Of a stretch of 14,424 nt of DNA, positions 1 through 7,003 are shown piece by piece. Under the pieces are notes generated by a model. That model saw nothing but the letters and a program-made list of their open reading frames with translations, made no database searches and was not told where the DNA came from. Source of the DNA: an uncultured Eubacterium sp. (GTDB lineage: Bacteria; Bacillota; Clostridia; Lachnospirales; CAG-274); assembly GCA_900543365.1 (NCBI GenBank), contig UQRG01000023.1, forward strand, positions 1-14,424, given 5' to 3'. Every line of letters starts with the position of its first letter. The stretch's first letter is position 1. A program made the translations under genes and the position numbers.

Positions 1-800
1 TTCATTTTATGTAATAGTGGTACAGTACCTGAAAGTATTTTTTCATATTCAGTATAAATATCATAATAAAATTCTTTTAGTGAATTTATATTTATATTGC
101 CCACATTTTCAATCATAAGTGGTAGTGCAGGATTTCTTATTATTCCTCTACCTATCATTATTGTATCAACAGTAGGAAAAGTACTTATGAATTTATTATA
201 ATCAGCTAATGTAAAAATATCTCCATTGTAACACAATTTATTTTTACTATTTTTAACAGCATACTTAAAAATTTCCCAATTAGGTGTATTTTTGTACATA
301 TCTATTCTTGTTCTTGGGTGAATTATAAGTTCACTAATAGGATATTTATTATATATTTCAAGTAATTTATAAAATTCTTCCGATTCTTTTAAGCCAATTC
401 TTGTTTTAATTGAAATATTGTAATCACTACTATATATTTTTTCAAGAAAGCAATCCAATTCATCAGTATAAGCTAAAAATCCAGAACCTCTGCCTTTTGA
501 AACAACTGTACCTGATGGACAACCTAAATTAAGATTAAATTCAGTGTAGCCATATTGACTAAAAACATTGCACATTTTCAAAAAACCTTCAGCAGAATTA
601 GTAAGTATTTGAGGCACAAGGTTTTGTCCCTTATTATTTTCAGGTAAAATATCACGAATTACCTTTGTTCCTAAATTACCATTTTCTGTTGGTGTAATAA
701 AAGGAGTATAGTACTTATTAATTCCACCAAAGTGCTTGAGCTGATTAGCTCTAAATATATTGTTTGTTATACCCTCTAAGGGTGCAAGATAAATTTTCAT
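1..800 (-). CDS. dus: tRNA-dihydrouridine synthase (Dus family), 3' end cut by window
   Basis: I translated this by hand on the minus strand: it opens MKIYLAPLEGITN at 800-798 and stays open for 266 codons to the window edge, so the C-terminus is missing. Dus enzymes are FMN-dependent and reduce specific uridines of tRNA to dihydrouridine in the cytoplasm. The FMN-barrel start (APLEGITN, residues 6-13), the catalytic cysteine in NLGCPSG (Cys94), the KTRIG strand (132-136), the HPRTR motif (161-165) and the MIGRGIIRNP phosphate-binding loop (215-224) are all visible and in family order. The ATG lies one base after the metH stop (TAA-T-ATG), so translation is probably coupled to metH and the gene belongs to that operon. 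A functional link to methionine synthesis is not obvious. Which uridine it modifies cannot be told from the sequence. Confidence 0.9.
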   Translation of the reverse strand, partial: MKIYLAPLEGITNNIFRANQLKHFGGINKYYTPFITPTENGNLGTKVIRDILPENNKGQNLVPQILTNSAEGFLKMCNVFSQYGYTEFNLNLGCPSGTVVSKGRGSGFLAYTDELDCFLEKIYSSDYNISIKTRIGLKESEEFYKLLEIYNKYPISELIIHPRTRIDMYKNTPNWEIFKYAVKNSKNKLCYNGDIFTLADYNKFISTFPTVDTIMIGRGIIRNPALPLMIENVGNININSLKEFYYDIYTEYEKILSGTVPLLHKM

Positions 801-801
801 A

Positions 802-3156
802 TTATCCTAATACCTCTTTAGCTATATCAACAGATTGCTTTGCGTCTTTTGAATAATAATCAGCACCTATTTTTTCTGCGTATTCAGGAGTAAGAACAGC
901 ACCACCAACCATAATCTTACAGTCACAATTATTATCTCTTAAAAGTTGTATAGTATCTGACATTGAACCTAAAGTTGTAGTCATAAGGGCACTAAGACCA
1001 ACAAGGTGGCAATCGTTTTCTTGTACAGCATTTAATACTGCCTCATATTCAACATCTTTACCTAAATCAATAACATCATAACCGTAGTTTTCCAAAAGAA
1101 CTTTTACTATATTTTTACCTATATCGTGTACATCACCTTTAACCGTAGCAATTACAATCTTACCTTTGCTAATACTTTCGTTGGAATTTGATGACATATT
1201 TGCTTTAAGAACTTCAAATGCCTCTTGGGCAACACCAGCAGAAAGTATAAGCTGTGGTAAGAAAATTTTACCACTTTCAAACTCAGAACCAGCCTTATCA
1301 AGAGCTGGAATAATGATGTTGTTTATGACTTCCATTGGGTCTTTTGTTTCAAGAAGTTTAGTAGTTATTGCTTTTGCCTCAGATTTAAGTCCCTTGTCAA
1401 TGGCATATTCAAGTGTGTGTTCTGACTTATCATCTATTTTTACTTGTGTCTGAACCCCACTATAATTAGCTATAAATTCAGTAGAGTTTTTATCGTGGTT
1501 TGCAAGAAGTCTATATGCTCTTACAGCACCGGTCATTGACTCTACATTTGGATTTATAATAGGTAAGTCAAGTCCCTTTGTTAATGCCATTGATAAAAAA
1601 GTTCTATTTATAAGCTCTCTGTTAGGCAAACCAAATGAAATATTTGAAACACCTAATACTGTTTTTAAACCAAGTTCTTTTTTAACTCTTTCAAGAGCAT
1701 TTAATGTTTCAAAAACAGCAGCCTGTTCAGCTGATGCTGTAAGTGTAAGACAATCAATACAAATATTTTCTTTAGAAATGCCATATTTAAGAGCAGTATT
1801 CATTATTTTTTTAGCAATTTCAAATCTCTTATCCGCTTCTTTTGGTATACCATCCTTATCAAGTGTAAGACCCAATACAGTACCACCGTATTTTTTAACA
1901 AGTGGCAGTATTTTAGCCATAACTTCTTCTTCACCATTTACAGAATTTACAAGAGGCTTGCCATTGTATACTCTTAAAGCTGCTTCAAGTACTTCTGGTA
2001 CAGTTGAGTCAATTTGCAAAGGAACATCAACTACACCTTGAACTGCTTTAAGTACCTTTATCATCATTTCTTTTTCATTAATATCAGGTAAACCTACATT
2101 AACATCAAGAATATCTGCACCACCTTGTACCTGTTCAATAGCTTGACCTAAAATATAATCAATATTATTGTCAATTAACGCTTGCTTAAATAACTTTTTA
2201 CCGGTTGGGTTTATTCTCTCACCTATTATCCTTGGTTGGTCAACAACTACTGTTGAAGTAGGTGAACATATAGCTGTTGGTATTTCTTTTCTTACAATAA
2301 CAGGCTTAACTTTGCTAAGAATCTTAACTGTTGCCTTTATAAAATCCGGAGTAGTACCACAGCAACCACCAACAATTCTTATGCCATACTCGTTCATTTT
2401 TAATATATATTCTGCAAATTCATCTGGTGTTACATTATATTCATTTGTAACTGGATCTGGTAAACCTGCATTGGGTTTAATTACAATAGGAAGATTAGTC
2501 CACTTTGAAAGTTCCTCTATAATAGGAAAAAGTTCCTTAGGACCTAATGAACAGTTTACACCTATAGCATCAACTCCCAATCCTTCAAGAGTAAGTGCCA
2601 TTGATGAAATAGCACAGCCAGTAAATGTTCTCATATTTTCTTCAAATGTCATAGTGACAATAATTGGTTTATCACTATTTTCTTTAGCTGCTAAAACACC
2701 TGCCTTTACTTCATAAAGGTCAGTCATAGTTTCAAATACAATTAAGTCAGCATCTTTTCCAGCTATAATCTGTTCTTTAAATATATCATACGCTTCCTCA
2801 AACTTTAATGTACCAGTTGGTTCTAAAAGCTGACCGATAGGCCCAATATCAAGAGCAGCATATGAATTAGTGCCTTTACAAGCCTTTTTTGCATTTTTAA
2901 CACCAGCTTCAATTACTTCTTCTACTGTATAGTTACAATCAGCAAGTTTGTAACTATTAGCACCAAATGTATTAGCATATACAATATCAGAACCAGCATC
3001 AATATAACTTTTATGTATATTCACTATTTGTTCTGGGTTAGTAATACCTAATAATTCTGGTATACCACCAACTTCAAGACCTTGGGACTGTAAAACAGTA
3101 CCCATAGCACCATCTAATATAACATAATCTTTTTCAAGTAATTTTTTAAAATCCAC
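802..3156 (-). CDS. metH: cobalamin-dependent methionine synthase lacking the reactivation domain
   Basis: This 784-residue cytosolic enzyme transfers a methyl group from methyltetrahydrofolate through cobalamin to homocysteine, giving methionine. The homocysteine-binding barrel (about 1-285) has zinc ligands Cys202 (NCS) and Cys265-Cys266 (GGCCGTTP). The pterin-binding barrel (about 305-565) contains IGERINPTG (311-319) and DVNVG (351-355). The cobalamin cap (about 575-655) is followed by the Rossmann cobalamin domain, with the lower-ligand motif DVHDIG (675-680, His677), then GLSALM and GGAVLT. The protein stops after this domain. Full MetH proteins such as that of E. coli are about 1200 residues and end in an AdoMet-dependent reactivation domain; here that domain is the upstream gene. 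The start is GTG at 3156-3154, preceded by GAGAGG, and it overlaps the activator gene by 11 nt. This suggests coupled translation and perhaps lowered output relative to an ATG. No cobalamin or SAM riboswitch precedes the operon. Confidence 0.96.
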   Translation of the reverse strand: MDFKKLLEKDYVILDGAMGTVLQSQGLEVGGIPELLGITNPEQIVNIHKSYIDAGSDIVYANTFGANSYKLADCNYTVEEVIEAGVKNAKKACKGTNSYAALDIGPIGQLLEPTGTLKFEEAYDIFKEQIIAGKDADLIVFETMTDLYEVKAGVLAAKENSDKPIIVTMTFEENMRTFTGCAISSMALTLEGLGVDAIGVNCSLGPKELFPIIEELSKWTNLPIVIKPNAGLPDPVTNEYNVTPDEFAEYILKMNEYGIRIVGGCCGTTPDFIKATVKILSKVKPVIVRKEIPTAICSPTSTVVVDQPRIIGERINPTGKKLFKQALIDNNIDYILGQAIEQVQGGADILDVNVGLPDINEKEMMIKVLKAVQGVVDVPLQIDSTVPEVLEAALRVYNGKPLVNSVNGEEEVMAKILPLVKKYGGTVLGLTLDKDGIPKEADKRFEIAKKIMNTALKYGISKENICIDCLTLTASAEQAAVFETLNALERVKKELGLKTVLGVSNISFGLPNRELINRTFLSMALTKGLDLPIINPNVESMTGAVRAYRLLANHDKNSTEFIANYSGVQTQVKIDDKSEHTLEYAIDKGLKSEAKAITTKLLETKDPMEVINNIIIPALDKAGSEFESGKIFLPQLILSAGVAQEAFEVLKANMSSNSNESISKGKIVIATVKGDVHDIGKNIVKVLLENYGYDVIDLGKDVEYEAVLNAVQENDCHLVGLSALMTTTLGSMSDTIQLLRDNNCDCKIMVGGAVLTPEYAEKIGADYYSKDAKQSVDIAKEVLG

Positions 3157-3820
3157 AGTGTGTTCCTCTCTTTCTAAACTGGCAAGTTTTATTCATTGAA
3201 CATATAGCACAGCCTCTTTTCTTTTGTGGAATAGGTAAATCTGATATGCCTATTATTGCTGTTACTGACTTTCTCGGTATAAGAATATTATTGTTTGTTG
3301 CTGTTAAACCAATTAACTTGTGTGCATTAAGTATTTTTATAAAATTGTTTTGTATATTTATTGGCAAATCACCATAACCGGGAGAAAACCTCCAAGTAAT
3401 ATATTTTAAGCTAAGATTTGTCCTTATTTCATCTTCAACTTTATTACAAAATTGTTCAATTAATGCACTAGCCATTGAGTCAGTAATAAGAGATGCCGTC
3501 ATATCTATTATGTTAAGTCTATTTATAAGTTTATCAACCTTATCTGACAATGTACAAGCCATTAAAATAGCCTTGTTACATTCTGCCAAATGATTTTTAA
3601 TAGAATTGCCCTCAAGAATAAGGTCAGTGTTTTTTAATTTAACTATGTCATTACTTTTTTCAATATCAAATACCTTGTAACAATATCTGTAGTTGACCTC
3701 ATTAAGAAGATTTTTTTCACACTCAATTAAAATAGGCTTAATGTTTTCTATATCTATATTTTTTTTGTAGCCCATATACCGTAAAGCTTCATCAATATTT
3801 ACCTTGTCTATTGTAATCAT
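3146..3820 (-). CDS. stand-alone methionine synthase reactivation (activation-domain) protein
   Basis: This 224-residue protein resembles the C-terminal AdoMet-binding domain of MetH, which supplies the methyl group for reductive repair of oxidised cob(II)alamin. The AdoMet motif RxxxGY is present as RFSPGYGDLP (Arg144, Gly148, Tyr149). Thermotoga maritima has the same split arrangement (TM0268/TM0269), where the separate protein is needed to reactivate methionine synthase; there the activator gene is downstream, here it is upstream. The frame is open to 3937, but the extra 39 codons cross the promoter and the start at 3820 has GGAGAG seven bases ahead, so I use 3820. The C-terminus carries four cysteines (204, 207, 213 and 222; CxxC-x5-C-x8-C) in a basic tail that E. 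coli MetH does not have, possibly a metal or Fe-S site. The gene overlaps metH by 11 nt. Confidence 0.9.
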   Translation of the reverse strand: MITIDKVNIDEALRYMGYKKNIDIENIKPILIECEKNLLNEVNYRYCYKVFDIEKSNDIVKLKNTDLILEGNSIKNHLAECNKAILMACTLSDKVDKLINRLNIIDMTASLITDSMASALIEQFCNKVEDEIRTNLSLKYITWRFSPGYGDLPINIQNNFIKILNAHKLIGLTATNNNILIPRKSVTAIIGISDLPIPQKKRGCAICSMNKTCQFRKRGTHCGF

Positions 3821-3851
3821 TGCAATACTCTCCAAAAAACATATTTGTATA

Positions 3852-3880
3852 ATTATAACATAATTAAATTTAAAGGTAAA
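3852..3880 (-). promoter_or_regulatory. promoter of the activator-metH-dus operon
   Basis: Reading the minus strand, a -35 TTTACC (3880-3875) is followed by a 17-nt spacer and a perfect -10 TATAAT (3857-3852) with an extended TG one base ahead. The predicted transcript start is about 25 nt before the activator ATG, which leaves no room for a riboswitch. Motif inspection only. Confidence 0.75.
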
Positions 3881-3886
3881 TAATAA

Positions 3887-3915
3887 TTGTATTAAATTTG
3901 ATTTTGTGATATAGT
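3887..3915 (+). promoter_or_regulatory. promoter of pheA
   Basis: The -35 TTGTAT (3887-3892), a 17-nt spacer and -10 TATAGT (3910-3915) with an extended TG at 3907-3908 point to pheA. The -35 is separated by only 6 bp from the -35 of the divergent metH-operon promoter. An AGGAG site follows at 3941, ahead of the pheA ATG. Confidence 0.7.
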
Positions 3916-3952
3916 ATAAAATAGAAATTAGATACATATTAGGAGAAAAAGT

Positions 3953-4786
3953 ATGAAAGTTGGTTATTTAGGTCCAAGAGGTACATTTAGTGAACAAGCT
4001 GCTATTACTTTAGCAAAAGGTAATGAGTTAGTACCGTATCATAGTTTTTTAGATGCTTTAAAGGCTGTAGCTAATGATGAGGTACAGGAAGCTGTTGTTC
4101 CTATAGAAAATTCAATTGAAGGTATTGTTAATGCCACAATTGATAGTCTTGCCTTTGATGTTGATTTGTATATTCAAGAATTGCTTATTATGCCTATTGA
4201 ACAATGTCTTATAGCTAAAAAAGGAACAAAATTAGATGATATTAAAACAATAATGTCACACCCTCACGCTATTCCACAGTGCAAGAATTTTATTAACGCT
4301 AATATTCCTAAGGCTGATACAGAAACTAAAGCATCAACTGCCAGTGCAATACAAGCTGTTGCTGAAAGTGAATATGGAATTGTAGGAATAGGAGCAAAAT
4401 GTGCTGCAGAGTTTTATGGACTTGAAGTTATAGCCGAAGGAATACAAGATACAAATGACAATTTTACAGAATTTGCAAGAGTATCAAAACATAAAACAAC
4501 TGAGTATAATAATGGTAATTTTGTAACAATTGTCTTTTCTACTTCAAACGAACCTGGTGCACTTTTAAAAATTTTAGATATTTTTTCTATATATGATATT
4601 AATATGTCTAAAATATATTCAAGACCTTTAAGAAATAAGCCTTTTGAATATATATTTATAATTGACCTTGATGTAGAAAATAACGGAGCAGATTTTGAAG
4701 TAGCTATTAAACTTCTTAAGAGGAAAACAACTTTTTGTAAAAAATTAGGCTGTTATGGCATTGTTGATAAAAGATTGAAAAAATAA
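3953..4786 (+). CDS. pheA: prephenate dehydratase with ACT regulatory domain
   Basis: The 277-residue protein converts prephenate to phenylpyruvate, the committed step of phenylalanine synthesis, in the cytosol. The catalytic domain (about 1-182) starts with GYLGPRGTFSEQA and has VPIENSIEG (49-57) and a SHPHAIPQC segment (102-110). The ACT domain (about 188-270) contains EPGALLKIL (200-208) and the effector-site region YSRPLRNKP (222-230). Length fits a monofunctional enzyme with no fused chorismate mutase. Two usually conserved motifs are altered: the catalytic TRF reads Thr172-Glu173-Phe174, and the phenylalanine-binding ESRP reads YSRP. The catalytic threonine is kept, so I still expect activity, but feedback control or catalysis could differ. 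It has its own promoter and an AGGAG ribosome binding site. No terminator separates it from gdpP, so some read-through is likely. Confidence 0.94.
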   Translation: MKVGYLGPRGTFSEQAAITLAKGNELVPYHSFLDALKAVANDEVQEAVVPIENSIEGIVNATIDSLAFDVDLYIQELLIMPIEQCLIAKKGTKLDDIKTIMSHPHAIPQCKNFINANIPKADTETKASTASAIQAVAESEYGIVGIGAKCAAEFYGLEVIAEGIQDTNDNFTEFARVSKHKTTEYNNGNFVTIVFSTSNEPGALLKILDIFSIYDINMSKIYSRPLRNKPFEYIFIIDLDVENNGADFEVAIKLLKRKTTFCKKLGCYGIVDKRLKK

Positions 4787-4803
4787 ATAATATATGTTAT
4801 AAT
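4775..4803 (+). promoter_or_regulatory. promoter of gdpP-rplI-dnaB inside the end of pheA
   Basis: The -35 TTGAAA (4775-4780), 17-nt spacer and perfect -10 TATAAT (4798-4803) with extended TG (4795-4796) form one of the two best sigma-A matches in the window. The -35 lies within the last codons of pheA. The expected transcript begins about 15-20 nt before the gdpP start, just upstream of or at its GGAGG site. Confidence 0.75.
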
Positions 4804-4826
4804 GTCAACAGTGGAGGATAAATTAT

Positions 4827-6545
4827 ATGAACGAATGTATATCAATTCCTTTTCCTTGTGTAAAGCTAGATGAAAAATTAAATATTGTCGACTTTAATTC
4901 TGTTTATAAAAATTGGAATGAAAATATAAATAAAACTAACGCTATTTTTGATATTGTTCCTGAATTTGATGTTGATAGACCTAAACAATTTGCTGTTGTA
5001 GGTGATAAAGCTTACGATTTATATACTACTCATTGTGAAGATTTTTTTAATGTTGTATTTGTAGAAAACCCTTATCTTAATGGTGAGGGGTGTTTACAAT
5101 CAAATATTCTTGTAGGTATTTTACTTGTGGATAATAGTATTGAAATTCAAGAAACAATGGACGAAATAAGATTCCCTCATTTTAGTGCTATTATTGAAAG
5201 AAAGATTAATGATTACTTTAACAATATGGGTGGACTTGTTAGAAAATTTGAAAGTGGAAAATATCTTTTCGTTCTTAATAAAGAGATGTTAAAAAAGCTT
5301 AGAGAAGATAAATTTTCTATTGTTGAACAAATTGCTAAAATTGAAATGGGTAATGATGTTCCAGCTACATTAAGCATTGGTATAGGTATGAATGGTAAAA
5401 CAGTCAACGAAGATATGGCTTTTGCAAGAGGTGCTTTAGATTTGGCACTTGGCAGAGGTGGTAATCAGATTGTAATTAAAGAATCTGAAGATACATATCA
5501 ATTTGTTGGTGGTGATGGTCAAGAAGTAAGTCAAAATTCCAGAGTAAGAGCAAGAGTTAAGGCTTATGGTTTAGTTGAGCTTATTTTATCTGCTAGCGAT
5601 GTTATAATAATGGGACACAAAAATCCTGACCTTGACAGCTTAGGCTCGGCCGCTGGTATTTTCGCTATAGCTAATTTTTACGACAAAAAATGTCATATAG
5701 TTTTAAACAATGTAACAAGTGGCATTAAAGCATTGTACGAAAGACTTTGTGATGATGGCAGATATGAAAATGTTTTTATAAATAGTGAAGAAGCACAAAA
5801 AATTATTAAAAGAAGAACTCTTCTTGTTGTTGTTGATACTCACAGACCGTTTCTTACAGAGTGTCCTGAACTTTTAAATGTCGCTAGAAGTATAGTTATG
5901 ATTGACCATCATAGAAAAGCTACGGGGGCTATTGATAATTGTGCCCTTATTTATCACGAGGCTTATGCGTCATCAGCTTGTGAAATGGTCACAGAAATGC
6001 TTATGTATATTAAAGGCATTAGACTAAGTAGAACAGAAATAGAAGGCTTACTTGCCGGCATAACTGTCGATACTAAGAATTTTGCTTTTAAAACCGGCAT
6101 AAAAACATTTGAGGCTGCTGCATATTTAAAGAAAAATGGTGCAGATACTATATCTGTTAGAAGATTATTTAAAAACTCTTTTGATGAGTATCTTGCTAGG
6201 TCAGAAATAATAAGAACAGCAGAAATTATATATGGCAATATGGCTATATCGTCACTTGATGAAAGTATACAGGTTGATAATCCTACTGTACTTATAGCAC
6301 AAGCTGCTGATGAACTTTTAAATATACAAGGTATTGAAGTAAGTTATGTGCTTTGCCATTATGGCAATCAAATTAATATAAGTGCTAGAAGTTTAGGTAA
6401 AGTTAATGTTCAAAAATTAATGGAAAAACTCGGTGGAGGTGGTCATCAAGCTGGTGCTGCTGCTCAGATTGAAGGTGTTACTATGGATGAAGCCGTTAGT
6501 TTATTGAAAGAAAAAATTGAAGAATATATTGAGGAGAGTGAATAA
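4827..6545 (+). CDS. gdpP: GdpP-type c-di-AMP phosphodiesterase without membrane anchor
   Basis: GdpP proteins hydrolyse the second messenger c-di-AMP to pApA and so affect potassium, osmotic and cell-wall homeostasis. This 572-residue version has a short PAS-like N-terminus (about 8-80), a degenerate GGDEF domain (about 92-220, with ESGKY at 142-146 where a GGDEF motif would sit), and a DHH-DHHA1 phosphodiesterase. The metal-binding residues are intact: HKNPDLD (264-270), Asp337 in VVVDTHRP, DHH (360-362), Asp415 in GITVDTKNF, and the DHHA1 signature GGGGHQAG (536-543). Characterised GdpP proteins are about 650-660 residues with two N-terminal membrane helices. None is seen here, and the start is fixed by GGAGG at 4812 plus a promoter only about 25 nt upstream, so a longer form is unlikely. 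The gene is first in a cluster with rplI and dnaB, an order common in Firmicutes. Confidence 0.93.
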   Translation: MNECISIPFPCVKLDEKLNIVDFNSVYKNWNENINKTNAIFDIVPEFDVDRPKQFAVVGDKAYDLYTTHCEDFFNVVFVENPYLNGEGCLQSNILVGILLVDNSIEIQETMDEIRFPHFSAIIERKINDYFNNMGGLVRKFESGKYLFVLNKEMLKKLREDKFSIVEQIAKIEMGNDVPATLSIGIGMNGKTVNEDMAFARGALDLALGRGGNQIVIKESEDTYQFVGGDGQEVSQNSRVRARVKAYGLVELILSASDVIIMGHKNPDLDSLGSAAGIFAIANFYDKKCHIVLNNVTSGIKALYERLCDDGRYENVFINSEEAQKIIKRRTLLVVVDTHRPFLTECPELLNVARSIVMIDHHRKATGAIDNCALIYHEAYASSACEMVTEMLMYIKGIRLSRTEIEGLLAGITVDTKNFAFKTGIKTFEAAAYLKKNGADTISVRRLFKNSFDEYLARSEIIRTAEIIYGNMAISSLDESIQVDNPTVLIAQAADELLNIQGIEVSYVLCHYGNQINISARSLGKVNVQKLMEKLGGGGHQAGAAAQIEGVTMDEAVSLLKEKIEEYIEESE

Positions 6546-6546
6546 A

Positions 6547-6990
6547 ATGAAGGTTATTTTATTACAAGATATAAAAGGTGTGGGTAAAAAAGATCAGACA
6601 ATTAACGCAAGTGATGGTTATGCCAAGAATTTTCTTATGCCTAAGAATTTAGCTGTTGAGGCTACATCTGCTAATATTAAAAAACTTGAAAGACAACACG
6701 CAGAGGCTGCTGCTAAAGCTCAAGCTGAACTTGAAGCAGCACAAAAACTTGCCAAAGAAATAGAAAATAAGACTATAAACCTTAAAGTAAAAGTTGGTAA
6801 CAATGGTAAACTTTTTGGTGCTGTTACAAATAAAGAAGTTTCTATTGCATTAAAGGAACAGTTTAACATTGATATAGATAAGAAAAAGATTGTTGTTGAC
6901 CCAGTAAAGGCTATTGGTAATGCAGAAGCCAGTATTAAACTTCATCCTAATGTGACAGCTAAATTAAAGATTTCTGTAGATAAAGCATAA
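6547..6990 (+). CDS. rplI: 50S ribosomal protein L9
   Basis: This 147-residue protein binds 23S rRNA at the base of the L1 stalk region and helps maintain reading frame. The N-terminal rRNA-binding domain is typical (MKVILLQDIKGVGKKDQ, then GYAKNFLMPKNLAVEAT at 24-40). A long charged connecting helix (about 41-76) and the C-terminal domain (GKLFGAVTNKEV, 87-98, and LHPNVTAKLKISV, 132-144) follow. The frame is open ten codons further upstream, but family alignment and the GAGGAGAG site at 6531-6538 fix the start at 6547, one base after the gdpP stop. Translation is probably coupled to gdpP. Confidence 0.97.
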   Translation: MKVILLQDIKGVGKKDQTINASDGYAKNFLMPKNLAVEATSANIKKLERQHAEAAAKAQAELEAAQKLAKEIENKTINLKVKVGNNGKLFGAVTNKEVSIALKEQFNIDIDKKKIVVDPVKAIGNAEASIKLHPNVTAKLKISVDKA

Positions 6991-7003
6991 TAGAGGTAAT
7001 ATT

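Noticed and set aside
2168..2716. Open frame of 182 codons on the strand opposite metH
   Set aside because: It lies wholly antisense to a clearly conserved coding region, has no ribosome binding site or recognisable domain, and is a codon shadow.
3821..3852. Possible cobalamin or SAM riboswitch ahead of the activator-metH operon
   Set aside because: The predicted leader is only about 25 nt, too short for either class, and no conserved riboswitch elements are visible.
3821..3937. Longer N-terminus (39 extra residues) for the reactivation protein
   Set aside because: The extension reads through the promoter, is hydrophobic and AT-driven, and the internal ATG at 3820 has a well-placed GGAGAG site.
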